In this document: positions 50,879-60,364 of the stretch, one piece after another
Layout of the letters: each line of letters opens with the position of its first letter
How positions within the stretch are numbered: position 1 is the first letter of the stretch
NCBI RefSeq assembly: GCF_003253745.1
Contig: NZ_MZXV01000013.1
Location: forward strand, 744,001-808,000
Direction of reading: 5' to 3'
Length of the DNA stretch: 64,000 bases
From: Mesorhizobium kowhaii
GTDB taxonomy: Bacteria; Pseudomonadota; Alphaproteobacteria; Rhizobiales; Rhizobiaceae
Program-made: the position numbers and the translations under genes
Notes under the pieces: model-generated
What the model was told of the DNA's origin: nothing
Seen by the model: the letters and a program-made list of their open reading frames with translations, nothing else
The model's database searches: none

Positions 50879-51193
50879 GGCCGGTGGCACTTTCAGATCT
50901 GAACATATTAGCGATTGCTGCATCATGAAGAAGCAGACGGGCAACTTCCGTGCCATCTCACGATTTCGGCGCTCGGGCGAATGATCATCGCGCCGGGTTG
51001 TAAAAAAACTGTATTGAAGCCGGCGGTTGTTTCATTATCGGTCAACCCTTCTGTGCGTATCTGTGTCGAAACGAGGCATTGCCAGGATTTGGCGTCCGGC
51101 AGCCGGACGGTTCAACCAGGCATGGTTCTTGCGACAAGGTTCCTGCATCCCACCGCCCGGCGCGATGGTTGCGGCACCTGGCGGGATACAAAG

Positions 51194-52363
51194 ATGCGGA
51201 TTGCCTGCGTTCATCAGGGTTATGAACTCTATGGTTCCGACCGCAGCTTCGCGGAGAGCGTTGCTGCGCTGCGCGGGGCGTTTCCGTCCGCCGACATCGA
51301 AGTGGTACTGCCGCGCAGCGGACCGATCGTGCAAATCCTTGAACCACATGCCAGCCGGATCGTCTTCGAGCCGCTTTGGGTGCTGAGACGCCAGGCCATC
51401 GCGCGCCTTGCGACGGTCGAGATGGCGCGGTTGCCTATGGCGGTGCTGAGAGCCTGGCGGCGCCTAAGGGATTGCGATCTCACCTACGTCAACACCTCGA
51501 TCGTGGCCGACTACGCGCTGGCCGCACGCCTTCTCCCCGACAAGGCTGTCCTGCATATCCACGAGATCCCCGAAGGCGCCATGCGCAGGATACTGGTCGG
51601 CCTGATGCGCTGGAGCCATGCGGATCTCATCTTCAACTCACGCGCGACGCGCGCCGCGTTCGGCGATCCCAAGGTCTCGCGCACGCATGTCGTCTACAAC
51701 GGTGTCGCCGGGCCGGCGGCCGCCGAACCGATGACTTATGACGGCAAGCGCCCGTTGCGGGTACTGCTGCTCGGCCGCGTCAACAGGATCAAGGGCCAGG
51801 AGGTCCTGCTCGAGGCGATCGCTTCGATGCCACCGGAATTGCGGTCGAGGATCGAAGTGCGGCTGGTCGGCGGCGCCTTCGAAAGCGCCGAGCGCGAGCG
51901 CGCGCTCGCCGAACTGGTCGAAAGCATGGGCCTCGCCGGATGCGTCAGCGTTCTGCCTTTCGTGCCGGACCCCTCGGAGCATTACCGCTGGGCCGACGTC
52001 GTCACCGTGCCGTCGCGGCGTCCGGAATCGCTGGGGCGCGTCGCCATCGAGGCGATGGCCTATGGCCGGCCGCCGCTGGTGTCGGCCATCGGCGGCCTGG
52101 TGGAAGTGGTCAGCGATGGCGAGACCGGCTGGCATGTTCCGCCCGGCGATCCAGCCGCTTTGGCCGACAAACTGCGGGAGATCATCCTGCGGCCAGATGC
52201 CTGGCGTGGTTTCGTCGCCGCGGGCCGGTTGCGATACGAGGAGATTTTCAGCGAGCCGGTGGCGGCGGCGGCGATCGCGGCGATTGCCACGGACAAGCTG
52301 AGGGTGGCGCTGGCGAAGCCCGGCCGGGCGCATGTCGCCCGCGAAGCGGAGACCAGTTCGTGA
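51194..52363 (+). CDS. GT4-family glycosyltransferase
   Basis: 389 residues from ATG 51194. N-terminal MRIACVHQGYELYGSDRSF (acceptor domain) and C-terminal GT-B donor domain with LRVLLLGRVNRIKGQEVLLE, and PESLGRVAIEAMAYGRPP (EX7E). Transfers a sugar to the polysaccharide repeat unit at the cytoplasmic face. Overlaps the flippase gene by 4 bp. Confidence 0.9.
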   Translation: MRIACVHQGYELYGSDRSFAESVAALRGAFPSADIEVVLPRSGPIVQILEPHASRIVFEPLWVLRRQAIARLATVEMARLPMAVLRAWRRLRDCDLTYVNTSIVADYALAARLLPDKAVLHIHEIPEGAMRRILVGLMRWSHADLIFNSRATRAAFGDPKVSRTHVVYNGVAGPAAAEPMTYDGKRPLRVLLLGRVNRIKGQEVLLEAIASMPPELRSRIEVRLVGGAFESAERERALAELVESMGLAGCVSVLPFVPDPSEHYRWADVVTVPSRRPESLGRVAIEAMAYGRPPLVSAIGGLVEVVSDGETGWHVPPGDPAALADKLREIILRPDAWRGFVAAGRLRYEEIFSEPVAAAAIAAIATDKLRVALAKPGRAHVAREAETSS

Positions 52364-53688
52364 AATTCGCGTTTCCAGGCCATCTGCTGCGACGCCTTGT
52401 GCTGATGATCGGCGGCGAGGCCATACAGAGCGGGTTTCATTTCGCGCTGAACCTCGCGCTGCTGCATGTGCTGTCAGCGCAAGGATACGGCATCTTCGCC
52501 ATCGCGATGGTGATGGGGGGCGTCGGCCTGTCCTACATCAGATCGCTGACCGCCGTCCCCGCCAGCATATGGATGGGCAAGAGCACCAACAGGGCCGGCG
52601 TCGACGCGCACGACGTGACGTTCGGAGGGGCGGCGGTGGTCGTCGCGTCGATCGTGGGCGCTGCGACCGCGCTGCTGATGCTGATGTGGGGTGACGCGGG
52701 CGGCATCGCCGCCGGGTGCTTCGTCGGCGCGTGGTCGCTGCGCAGTCATATGCGCACGGCTTTCTTCGCGCGTCGCCAACAGATGGTCGTCAGTATAAGC
52801 GATTTCACTTTCACCGTCGCCGGTGCCGCGATGACTGCGCTGGCGATCTGGACGGCGCCGAATGTGCTGCAGATGGTGTTCTATGCCCTTGCAGCGGCCA
52901 ATCTGATCGGCATAGCCGTGCTCGCTCGCCTGGCACCCCGTCCGCTTCGCCTCAGCTTCCGAGCGCCTGTGCGGCGACGCTATGCCAGGCTCTGGCGCCA
53001 ACTGCGCTGGTCGGGATTCAGCGCGACGACCACCAACATTCAGGGTCAGTGCCTGGCGCTGCTGGTCGCGGGTATTGCCGGTCCGGCGGCCTACGCGCCT
53101 ATCGCGGCGGTTCTCGTCCTGTTTGCTCCCCTGCGTATCGTCAGCCTGGCCTTTGTCAACATGCTGCAGCCCGAGCTTGCGAAGCTGATGGCGAGCAATG
53201 AAGTCAGGCGGGTGTGGATGCACGCCAAGCTATGGTCGCTTGTCATGGGGCTCGGGAGCCTGGTTTACGGAGCCGGCATCATGTTTGTTCTGCCGACGAT
53301 AAGATCGCAGACCCTCGCGGATGCTTCTGTCAGCTTCATCGGGCTTCTCGCCGTGGCGAACTTCATACCGATCATGCTCTATATCATGCCGCGCATCGTC
53401 CTCGAGATACTCGGCGAGTTCCGGGTCGTGGCGTTCATCACAACGGCCGGCGCGGTCGTCGGGCTGGTCTTGATCGCAATCCTGCTGGCTATCGCTTCCC
53501 CGCCATGGTCGCTTGCAGGTGCCGCGGCCTCCGAGACCGTTGTGCTCGCGGCCTCATGGTATTTCGCACGCCGCCATATCCTCGCGCTTGAGAGCGGGAC
53601 GCTTGACAGCGGGGATAGCCGGCATGACAGCAAGTCAACGTCGTGGCGAGGGACCGAACCCGCCCCGCTTGCCACCGGAAAAAGGTAG
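52360..53688 (+). CDS. polysaccharide flippase (Wzx/MATE-like membrane protein)
   Basis: 442 residues from GTG 52360 (GTGA overlap with the glycosyltransferase). About 12 predicted membrane spans; ALNLALLHVLSAQGYGIFAI near the N-terminus is typical of oligosaccharide flippases. It would move lipid-linked repeat units to the periplasm for the VpsF/Wzy-like polymerase at 43630. No ATG near the start supports GTG use. Confidence 0.85.
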   Translation: MKFAFPGHLLRRLVLMIGGEAIQSGFHFALNLALLHVLSAQGYGIFAIAMVMGGVGLSYIRSLTAVPASIWMGKSTNRAGVDAHDVTFGGAAVVVASIVGAATALLMLMWGDAGGIAAGCFVGAWSLRSHMRTAFFARRQQMVVSISDFTFTVAGAAMTALAIWTAPNVLQMVFYALAAANLIGIAVLARLAPRPLRLSFRAPVRRRYARLWRQLRWSGFSATTTNIQGQCLALLVAGIAGPAAYAPIAAVLVLFAPLRIVSLAFVNMLQPELAKLMASNEVRRVWMHAKLWSLVMGLGSLVYGAGIMFVLPTIRSQTLADASVSFIGLLAVANFIPIMLYIMPRIVLEILGEFRVVAFITTAGAVVGLVLIAILLAIASPPWSLAGAAASETVVLAASWYFARRHILALESGTLDSGDSRHDSKSTSWRGTEPAPLATGKR

Positions 53689-53697
53689 GAGACAGAC

Positions 53698-54933
53698 ATG
53701 TCGATCCAGACATTGACGCCTGCGCCAGATGCGCCGATGGCTGGGGCGCCAGTACCGTCCGGGCGGGCTATTGATGCTTCCCGAAGCATCGCAGGGGGGG
53801 TCTACACGGCGCGGCTGCACACCAGTCTCGAAGCCGTCATACCGCTCTGGCTTCAGTGCCAGGCGAATGGGATGTGCTCCGCCCATCAGCTCTATGCGTG
53901 GGTCGAGGGGATCGTCAAACGGCTGATGCCTGAAGGCGCCGACCTTCTCGTCGTCGAAGTGGCCGACGCCGGGACCGGTGAGCTCAAGATGCTGGTGCCG
54001 CTGATGCGGCGGACGAGGTTCGGACATCGGGTGATCGAATGGCTGAGCTGCGGCGTCTGCGATTATTCAGCGCCGCTTCTGGCGGACAAGAGCCTGTGGA
54101 CCCCGCAGGCTGCCGAAGCGGCGTGGGCGGCGGTCCGATCCGTCCTGCCGCGCGCGGACCGCATCCACATCACGGGAATTCCACGTGAGATCTACGGCCT
54201 GGCCAATCCACTGGCGCTGCTGGCGGTCGCGCGCGAGTCCACCCTGATCACATCCGGCCTCGTGCTGGACGGCGATCCGGAGACCCTGATCAAGCGCAAA
54301 GGCAGACCGTCCTTCGTCAAAACCTACTACAAGGACTGGCGCCGGCTCGAACGGCACGGCAAAGTGGATATGGTCGAGGCCAACACGCCGGCCTTGATAG
54401 AGCTCGTCTTCGCCGCCCTGGTCGAGATGCGGCTCAAGCGTTTTCGCCAACTGGGGCGTTTCGATCTGCTGGCGCTGCCGGCGGTTGTCGATTTCTACCG
54501 AAACGCGGCGCTTCAGGGCCTGTCCGACGGATCGGTGCGGATCTTCGGACTGCGCGTCGGCGAGGATTGGGTCTCTGTCCAGTACATGCTGGTCCGGCAT
54601 GGCACCTTGCATGCCCTGTTGATCGGAATGGACCTGGAGGTGGTGCCCAACGCCTCACCGGGCCTGGGGCTCATGGGCGAACTGATGGTATGGGGACTGC
54701 GGCGGGGATTCGGCTATTTCGACCTGTCGGTGGGCAGCCAGCCTTACAAGGAACAGTTCGGCGCCGAGAGTTCGGTTCTGGTCAAGATCGACGAAACGCT
54801 GACGCCGCTCGGCAAGGGCGTGGCAGCCGTCGCTTCGCTTCGCGACCGGGCCGAGCTTGTGGTGCGATCCCGTCCACGGTTGCTCAAGGCCGTCCAGGGC
54901 GTGACGCGCCGCTTGCGACGATTGAAGAGCTGA
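53698..54933 (+). CDS. GNAT-family acyltransferase (CelD/BioF2-like), copy 1
   Basis: 411 residues, GNAT fold duplicated in the Acetyltransf_6/CelD style. N-terminal LHTSLEAVIPLWLQCQANG, mid-region WLSCGVCDYSAPLLADKS, C-terminal GFGYFDLSVGSQPYKEQFGA. Such proteins occur in polysaccharide clusters and probably acylate a sugar. ATG at 53698 with TAGGAG upstream. Ten bases after the flippase gene. A paralogue follows. Confidence 0.88.
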   Translation: MSIQTLTPAPDAPMAGAPVPSGRAIDASRSIAGGVYTARLHTSLEAVIPLWLQCQANGMCSAHQLYAWVEGIVKRLMPEGADLLVVEVADAGTGELKMLVPLMRRTRFGHRVIEWLSCGVCDYSAPLLADKSLWTPQAAEAAWAAVRSVLPRADRIHITGIPREIYGLANPLALLAVARESTLITSGLVLDGDPETLIKRKGRPSFVKTYYKDWRRLERHGKVDMVEANTPALIELVFAALVEMRLKRFRQLGRFDLLALPAVVDFYRNAALQGLSDGSVRIFGLRVGEDWVSVQYMLVRHGTLHALLIGMDLEVVPNASPGLGLMGELMVWGLRRGFGYFDLSVGSQPYKEQFGAESSVLVKIDETLTPLGKGVAAVASLRDRAELVVRSRPRLLKAVQGVTRRLRRLKS

Positions 54934-55111
54934 GGCGGCCGCATTTCGCGCTTGATCCATGTCAAAGAGGATCGGCGTCGATGCACCTAGCTGATCTCCT
55001 GTCTTGGGAAGGACGCAAGACGGGTGGGCGGGTTCATGCGGCTGAAGACAACTCCGGCATGGACCGCCCACGACCGCATCCGATCGCCGCGGGAAAAGAT
55101 TGGAGGCAGAT

Positions 55112-56329
55112 ATTTCGACTCAGTCAATGCGAATGGCACCGATATCGGCGGCGCGGGCTTCTGCTCTCTCCGCCCGCGCTGATACCGCCGGACGTGCCTA
55201 TACGGCACGGCTGCACACCAGCCTCGAGGCAGTCAAGCCGCTCTGGCTGGAGTGGCAGGCCGATGGCGTCTGCACCGCCCATCAGCACTACGCCTGGGCC
55301 GAAGGGATCGCCGCGCGGCTGATGCCCAAGGGTGCGGAACTGCTCGTCGTCGAAGTGAGTGACGCCGCGACCGGCGAGCCCAGAATGCTGGTGCCGCTGA
55401 TGCGGCGCCGGGCCTTCCACCACTATGTGGTCGAATGGCTGAGCTGCGGCGTCTGCGACTATTCCGCGCCGCTGCTGGCGGATGCGAGCCCGTGGACCAC
55501 GCAGGGCGCTGAAGCCGCCTGGGCGGCGGTCTGTTCGGTGCTGCCGCCGGTGGATCGCATCCACATCGCCGGTATCCCGCAGCAGATCTACGGCGTGGCC
55601 AATCCGCTGGCTCTGCTTTCGGCGACGCGCGATTCCATCCAGATCACCTCCGGCCTGGCCTTGCACGGCGAGCCCGAGGGTCTGATCAAGCGCATCTGCA
55701 AGCCGTCCTTCGCCAAAACTTTCCACAAGCACTGCCGCCGCTTTGAACAGATGGGCGGTCTCAGCCTGGTCGAGGCCGACACGCCCGCCCTGATGGAGGA
55801 GCTCTTCGGCACACTGCTGGAGCTGCGGCTGAAGCGCTTTCGCGAGCTTGGGCGTTTCGATCTCCTGACGCAGCAATCGGCCGTCGATTTCTACAGGAAC
55901 GCGGCTCTCCAGGGCCTGTCCGACGGATCGGTGCGGCTCTTCGGGCTGCGCGTCGGGCAAGCCTGGCTCGCCTCCTTCCTCGTGCTGGCCAGAAAAGGCA
56001 CTCTTCATGGCATCCTGCTCGGGATCGACAAGGATGCGATCGCCAATGTCTCACCCGGCCTGACGACGATCGCCAAGCTGATGATATGGGGGCGCGAGCG
56101 GGGATTCGACTATTTCGACCTGTCGGTCGGCGGTCAGGGCTACAAGGAATATATCGGTGCCGCGAGTTCGGTTCTGGCCGAGATCTGCGAACCGATGACG
56201 GTGCGGGGCAGGGGTGCGAATGCCGTCATTTTGTTTCGCAGCCGGGCCGAGCTTTACGTGCGCTCGAAACCGCGGCTGCTCAAGGCCGTCCAGGGCGTGG
56301 CGCGCAGCTTGCGGCGATTGAAGGACTGA
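55112..56329 (+). CDS. GNAT-family acyltransferase (CelD/BioF2-like), copy 2, start codon uncertain
   Basis: About 400 residues, co-linear with copy 1 along its full length (YTARLHTSLEAVKPLWLEWQ, WLSCGVCDYSAPLLADAS, YFDLSVGGQGYKEYIGAA). Alignment of the upstream DNA puts an ATT (55112-55114) where copy 1 has its ATG: both follow GGAG-CAGA-type spacing (GGAGGCAGAT then ATT; GGAGACAGAC then ATG). Either ATT is used as a rare start or translation begins at ATG 55127 without a ribosome-binding site, or at TTG 55100. Duplication followed by divergence. Confidence 0.8.
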   Translation: MSTQSMRMAPISAARASALSARADTAGRAYTARLHTSLEAVKPLWLEWQADGVCTAHQHYAWAEGIAARLMPKGAELLVVEVSDAATGEPRMLVPLMRRRAFHHYVVEWLSCGVCDYSAPLLADASPWTTQGAEAAWAAVCSVLPPVDRIHIAGIPQQIYGVANPLALLSATRDSIQITSGLALHGEPEGLIKRICKPSFAKTFHKHCRRFEQMGGLSLVEADTPALMEELFGTLLELRLKRFRELGRFDLLTQQSAVDFYRNAALQGLSDGSVRLFGLRVGQAWLASFLVLARKGTLHGILLGIDKDAIANVSPGLTTIAKLMIWGRERGFDYFDLSVGGQGYKEYIGAASSVLAEICEPMTVRGRGANAVILFRSRAELYVRSKPRLLKAVQGVARSLRRLKD

Positions 56330-56440
56330 AGGCGGTTGTCCGCGAAATTGACAGGACCGCGCGTCTCCGTCATCCTTGAGCCCAGTCGCCAGGCTGCGGA
56401 TCGCGGCCATGTGAGTGTCGGGGCGACCGAGGGCAGTGCC

Positions 56441-56665
56441 ATGTTCAGTCCCGTCATCGGCCAGAATGCCAAGCGCGCCGCGGTGCGCAAGGCGCTCGAC
56501 CGCCACAAGGTCTACATCACCGCGCAGAGTTTTTCGGCCGGCGCCTACCAGGCACGCGTGCTGGTCGACGGCGAGGCCTACTGGGTCGACGAATTCCGGC
56601 TCGCCCAGCTGCAGCAAGGCCTGTCGCCGGCCGAGCTCGAGTTGACGCCGGCCACCGACGATTGA
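56441..56665 (+). CDS. small conserved hypothetical protein, ~74 aa
   Basis: Frame from ATG 56441 with GAGGG upstream (open further 5', to 56336, but without protein-like content). Contains KALDRHKVYITAQSFSAGAY and YWVDEFRLAQLQQGLSPAEL. No family recognised. Lies between the polysaccharide cluster and ligD. Confidence 0.55.
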   Translation: MFSPVIGQNAKRAAVRKALDRHKVYITAQSFSAGAYQARVLVDGEAYWVDEFRLAQLQQGLSPAELELTPATDD

Positions 56666-56734
56666 GAGCGTGAGGCCTAGAAGTAGCGCTCTGTCGGGAC
56701 GCGTTCACTTGGCCGACGTGCTTCGATCTATGTC

Positions 56735-59224
56735 ATGACAACCTCACCAAAACTCAAAACCTATCGCGCCAAGCGCGAATTCTCGAAAACGCCGGAACCC
56801 GCCGGCGGGTTGGTCTCCGACGAAGGCAACCGCTTCGTCGTCCATAAGCATCACGCCACCGCCGATCACTACGATCTCAGGCTGCAGGTCGGTGGCGTGC
56901 TGAAGAGCTGGGCCGTGCCGCGCGGGCCTTCGCTCAATCCGGCCGACAAGCGGCTGGCGGTCGAGACCGAGGATCATCCGCTGGAATATATCGACTTCGA
57001 GGGCGTCATCCCCGAGGGCGAATATGGCGGCGGGCCGATGATCGTGTGGGACACCGGCAGCTGGGCGCCGATGGACGACGTCGAGAAGAGCCTGCGGACC
57101 GGCGCCTTCAAGTTTCGGCTGGCCGGCGACAAGCTCAATGGCGGCTGGATGCTGACCAGGCTCAAACCAAAACCAGGCGAGGACGAGAACAAGAAGAACT
57201 GGCTGCTGTTCAAGGAGCGCGACCTTGCCGCCGACACAGCGCTCGACATTCTGGAAGCGCGGCCGGAGAGCGTCAAATCTGGCAAGCGCATCGAGGAGCT
57301 GGTGGCCCCCGCCAAACCGGCTACGAAGCCCGGCAAGCCGCCGGTGCTGAAGCCCGGTACGCTGCCGGGCGCGTTCAAGGCGCCGGCACTCAGCCGCATC
57401 GAGCCGCAGCTGGCGACGCAGGTGCCAAAGCCGCCCGATGGCGAGGACACCAACGAGGTCTGGCTGCACGAGATCAAATTCGACGGTTACCGAACCATGG
57501 CGCATCTGAGCGGCGGCGTGGTCAAGCTGATCACGCGTGGCGGCATCGACTGGACGAAGCGCTATGGCGACCTGCCGCATGCCTTCGCCAAGCTGCCATG
57601 CCGCGACGCCATCATCGACGGCGAAATCGTCGTGCTCGACGCCAAGGGCATCAGCCGTTTCGCGCTGCTGCAGAATGCGCTGGCCGAAGGCGCCGGCAGC
57701 CGGCTGCATTTCTACGCCTTCGATCTGCTCCATCTCGACGGCTGGGACCTGACCAAGGCGCCGCTGGTGCGGCGCAAGGCGCTGCTGGCACAGATGCTGT
57801 CCGGCCTTGGCGCCAACTCCGCCATCCAGTTCTCCGACCATGTCGAAGGCTCGGGCCAGGGGCTCTACGACCAGGCGTCGGAACTCGGGCTGGAAGGCGT
57901 CGTCTCCAAGCGCGCCACCGCGACCTACCAGAGCGGCCGCACCAAGAGCTGGACCAAGACCAAGGCGCTCCAGACCGGCGACTTCGTCATCGCCGGCTAC
58001 ACCACCTCCGACGCGGCCGAGGGGCTGGCGGCACTTGGGCTTGCCGAATTCGAGGACGGCGAACTTCACTATCGCGGCAAGGTCGGCACCGGCTTCGATG
58101 CCGAGACCGCTGCTGAATTGCTCGCCAGGCTGGAGCCGCTCACATCAGGCGCGACGGCGCCCGAAGGGGTGCCGCGCGAAATCATGCGCGAGATGCACTG
58201 GGTGCGGCCGCTGTTCTCGGCCCATATCCACTATGCCAACCGCACCGCGGACAATGCGCTGCGCCACGCGGTGTTTCGCGGCTTGAGGGATGTCGGCCTG
58301 TCGACGCCGGTGTCGGCCAAACGCAAGCGGCTGATCTCGGAGGCCGACCTTGCCACCATCTGGGTGACCAATCCGACGCGGCGGCTGTTCGGCAAGACCG
58401 GCCCGACCAAGCTCGACATCGCCGTCTACTACGCGCTGGTCGGCGATTTCATGCTGCCGCACATTCTCGGCCGGCCGGTGTCGCTGGTGCGCTGCCCGAC
58501 CGGCCTGCCGAAGGACTGTTTCTTCCAGCGTCATGCCTTCACCGGCATGCCGCCCTCGGTGGTGACGTTCGAGGCGACCAATTCCGAGGGCGAGACCAAA
58601 TCCTATCTCTCGGTTGAAGGGGCCAAAGGCTATCTGGCGCTGGCGCAGTTCGGCGTCGTCGAGTTCCACACCTGGGGTACGCATCGCACCAGCCTCGACA
58701 AACCCGACCAGATCGTCTTCGACCTCGACCCGGGCGAGGGGATTTTGTGGCGCGAGGTGGTCGAGGCGGCGGTGCATATCAAAAGCGAGCTCGAGGGGCT
58801 GGGGCTGGTGCCGTTCGCCAAGACCTCGGGCGGCAGCGGCATTCACATCACCGTGCCGGTGACGGGCAAGCAGAACTGGAAGAAGCTGCACCAGGCGACC
58901 AGCGCCATCTCCACGCATCTGGCGGCAACCGCGCCCGACACCTTCACCACCACAATGGGCAAGGACAACCGCAAGAAGCGCATCTTCATCGACTATCACC
59001 GCAACGCGCGCGGCCACACCTCGGCGGCGCCCTATTCACTGCGCGCCCGCACCAACCTGCCGGCCTCGACGCCGGTGAGCTGGGCGGATCTGGAATCGAT
59101 CGATGCACCGCAGGATTTGAACTATTCCTCGCTGCCGGGGCTCTTGGCGACATCCGGCGATCCTTGGGCGGAGATCGATGAGTTCGCGCGGGATTTGCCG
59201 ACGTTGCCGGGAACGAGGAAGTAG
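56735..59224 (+). CDS. ligD: DNA ligase D (multifunctional NHEJ ligase)
   Basis: 829 residues, order phosphoesterase - ligase - polymerase. PE domain ~1-190 (FVVHKHHATADHYDLRLQ, with the metal-binding His/Asp). ATP-dependent ligase ~220-510 with nucleotidyl Lys248 in EIKFDGYR and motif IV EGVVSKR. Polymerase/primase domain ~550-815 (QIVFDLDPGEG metal Asp pair, TSGGSGIHI). Repairs double-strand breaks with Ku encoded ~230 bp downstream. The 234-bp gap 59225-59458 shows no gene. Confidence 0.97.
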   Translation: MTTSPKLKTYRAKREFSKTPEPAGGLVSDEGNRFVVHKHHATADHYDLRLQVGGVLKSWAVPRGPSLNPADKRLAVETEDHPLEYIDFEGVIPEGEYGGGPMIVWDTGSWAPMDDVEKSLRTGAFKFRLAGDKLNGGWMLTRLKPKPGEDENKKNWLLFKERDLAADTALDILEARPESVKSGKRIEELVAPAKPATKPGKPPVLKPGTLPGAFKAPALSRIEPQLATQVPKPPDGEDTNEVWLHEIKFDGYRTMAHLSGGVVKLITRGGIDWTKRYGDLPHAFAKLPCRDAIIDGEIVVLDAKGISRFALLQNALAEGAGSRLHFYAFDLLHLDGWDLTKAPLVRRKALLAQMLSGLGANSAIQFSDHVEGSGQGLYDQASELGLEGVVSKRATATYQSGRTKSWTKTKALQTGDFVIAGYTTSDAAEGLAALGLAEFEDGELHYRGKVGTGFDAETAAELLARLEPLTSGATAPEGVPREIMREMHWVRPLFSAHIHYANRTADNALRHAVFRGLRDVGLSTPVSAKRKRLISEADLATIWVTNPTRRLFGKTGPTKLDIAVYYALVGDFMLPHILGRPVSLVRCPTGLPKDCFFQRHAFTGMPPSVVTFEATNSEGETKSYLSVEGAKGYLALAQFGVVEFHTWGTHRTSLDKPDQIVFDLDPGEGILWREVVEAAVHIKSELEGLGLVPFAKTSGGSGIHITVPVTGKQNWKKLHQATSAISTHLAATAPDTFTTTMGKDNRKKRIFIDYHRNARGHTSAAPYSLRARTNLPASTPVSWADLESIDAPQDLNYSSLPGLLATSGDPWAEIDEFARDLPTLPGTRK

Positions 59225-59458
59225 TCGCAGAATGAGGACTGCAGCGATCCTTCGCGCCGCGTTCAAATTCCAACGCCATCGACGCTTCGGACAATTTGAA
59301 TTATTCTGTCGCGGTGATGCCTGCGCCTTCATGGAAGATTTCGTCAGGGATTTGCCTGTATTGTGCGGGGTCGGTGTAGGATTTCAGTGGCGTCGCTCGT
59401 CCTTCGGACGAACAGCGCTGCACCGGTGTGACAGTGCATGGCCGCGTAGGAGTGTTTC

Positions 59459-60364
59459 ATGGCGCCCAGGGCAAGTTGGAAAGGTTACCTCAAGCTCAGC
59501 CTCGTCAGCTGTCCGGTCCGGCTTTATCCGGCCACCAGCGCGAGCGAGCGCATCAGCTTCAACCAGCTGCACAAGAAGACCCACAACCGTATTAATATGA
59601 AGCCGGTCGACCCCGAACTGGGGCTGGTCGAGCGCTCGGATCTGGTCAAGGGCTACGAGTACGAGGACAAGCAGTACATCATCATCGATGACGCCGACCT
59701 CGACGCGGTGCGCATCGAATCCAACCACACGATGAACATTGAGGCCTTCGTCGACGAGGGCGAGGTCGACGTCATCTATCAGGACGCGCCTTACTATCTG
59801 GCGCCGGATGGCGCGATGGCCGAGGAGACCTTCGCCGTGCTACGCGAAGCGATGCGCAAATCCGGCAAGCTAGCGATCGCCCGGCTGGTACTGTCCAGCC
59901 GCGAGCGGGTGGTGACGATCGGCGCGCGCGAGAACGGCATGTTCGTGTGTACCTTGAGGAACCCGAACGAAGTGCGTGGCACGGCTGAATACTTTGGCAA
60001 CATCCCCGCTGGCAAGCCCGACGCGGAAATGCTGCAGTTGGCCGAAGCGCTGATCAAGCAGAAGGAAACCACCTTCGATCCGAAGAACTACGAGGATCGC
60101 TACGAGGCCGCGCTGATGACGATGATCCGCGAGAAGCTGAAAGGCCACAAGCCGATCATTGCGGCGGCCCCCGAGCGCGGCAATGTCATCAATTTGATGG
60201 ATGCGCTGAAGGCCAGCCTGTCGCAGTCGAAGCCACCGGCCAAGTCGAAGAGCAAGGCCGACGAGGTCGCCAAGCCCGCGGCCAAGAAGGCGGCAGCGGG
60301 CGGCGCTGTTGAAAATCCGCTGAAGGCCAATCTGCTGAAGGCGGTCGGCAAGAGCAAGAAATGA
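59459..60364 (+). CDS. ku: Ku protein, NHEJ
   Basis: 301 residues, single Ku core (WKGYLKLSLVSCPVRLYPAT, VERSDLVKGYEYEDKQYI, with a central LARLVL-like SGKLAIARLVLSSRE) and a basic Lys/Ala-rich C-terminal tail (KSKSKADEVAKPAAKKAAAG) that binds DNA. Homodimer rings bind DNA ends and recruit LigD. The stop overlaps the start of the BRCT-like/TPR gene by 4 bp. Confidence 0.97.
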   Translation: MAPRASWKGYLKLSLVSCPVRLYPATSASERISFNQLHKKTHNRINMKPVDPELGLVERSDLVKGYEYEDKQYIIIDDADLDAVRIESNHTMNIEAFVDEGEVDVIYQDAPYYLAPDGAMAEETFAVLREAMRKSGKLAIARLVLSSRERVVTIGARENGMFVCTLRNPNEVRGTAEYFGNIPAGKPDAEMLQLAEALIKQKETTFDPKNYEDRYEAALMTMIREKLKGHKPIIAAAPERGNVINLMDALKASLSQSKPPAKSKSKADEVAKPAAKKAAAGGAVENPLKANLLKAVGKSKK

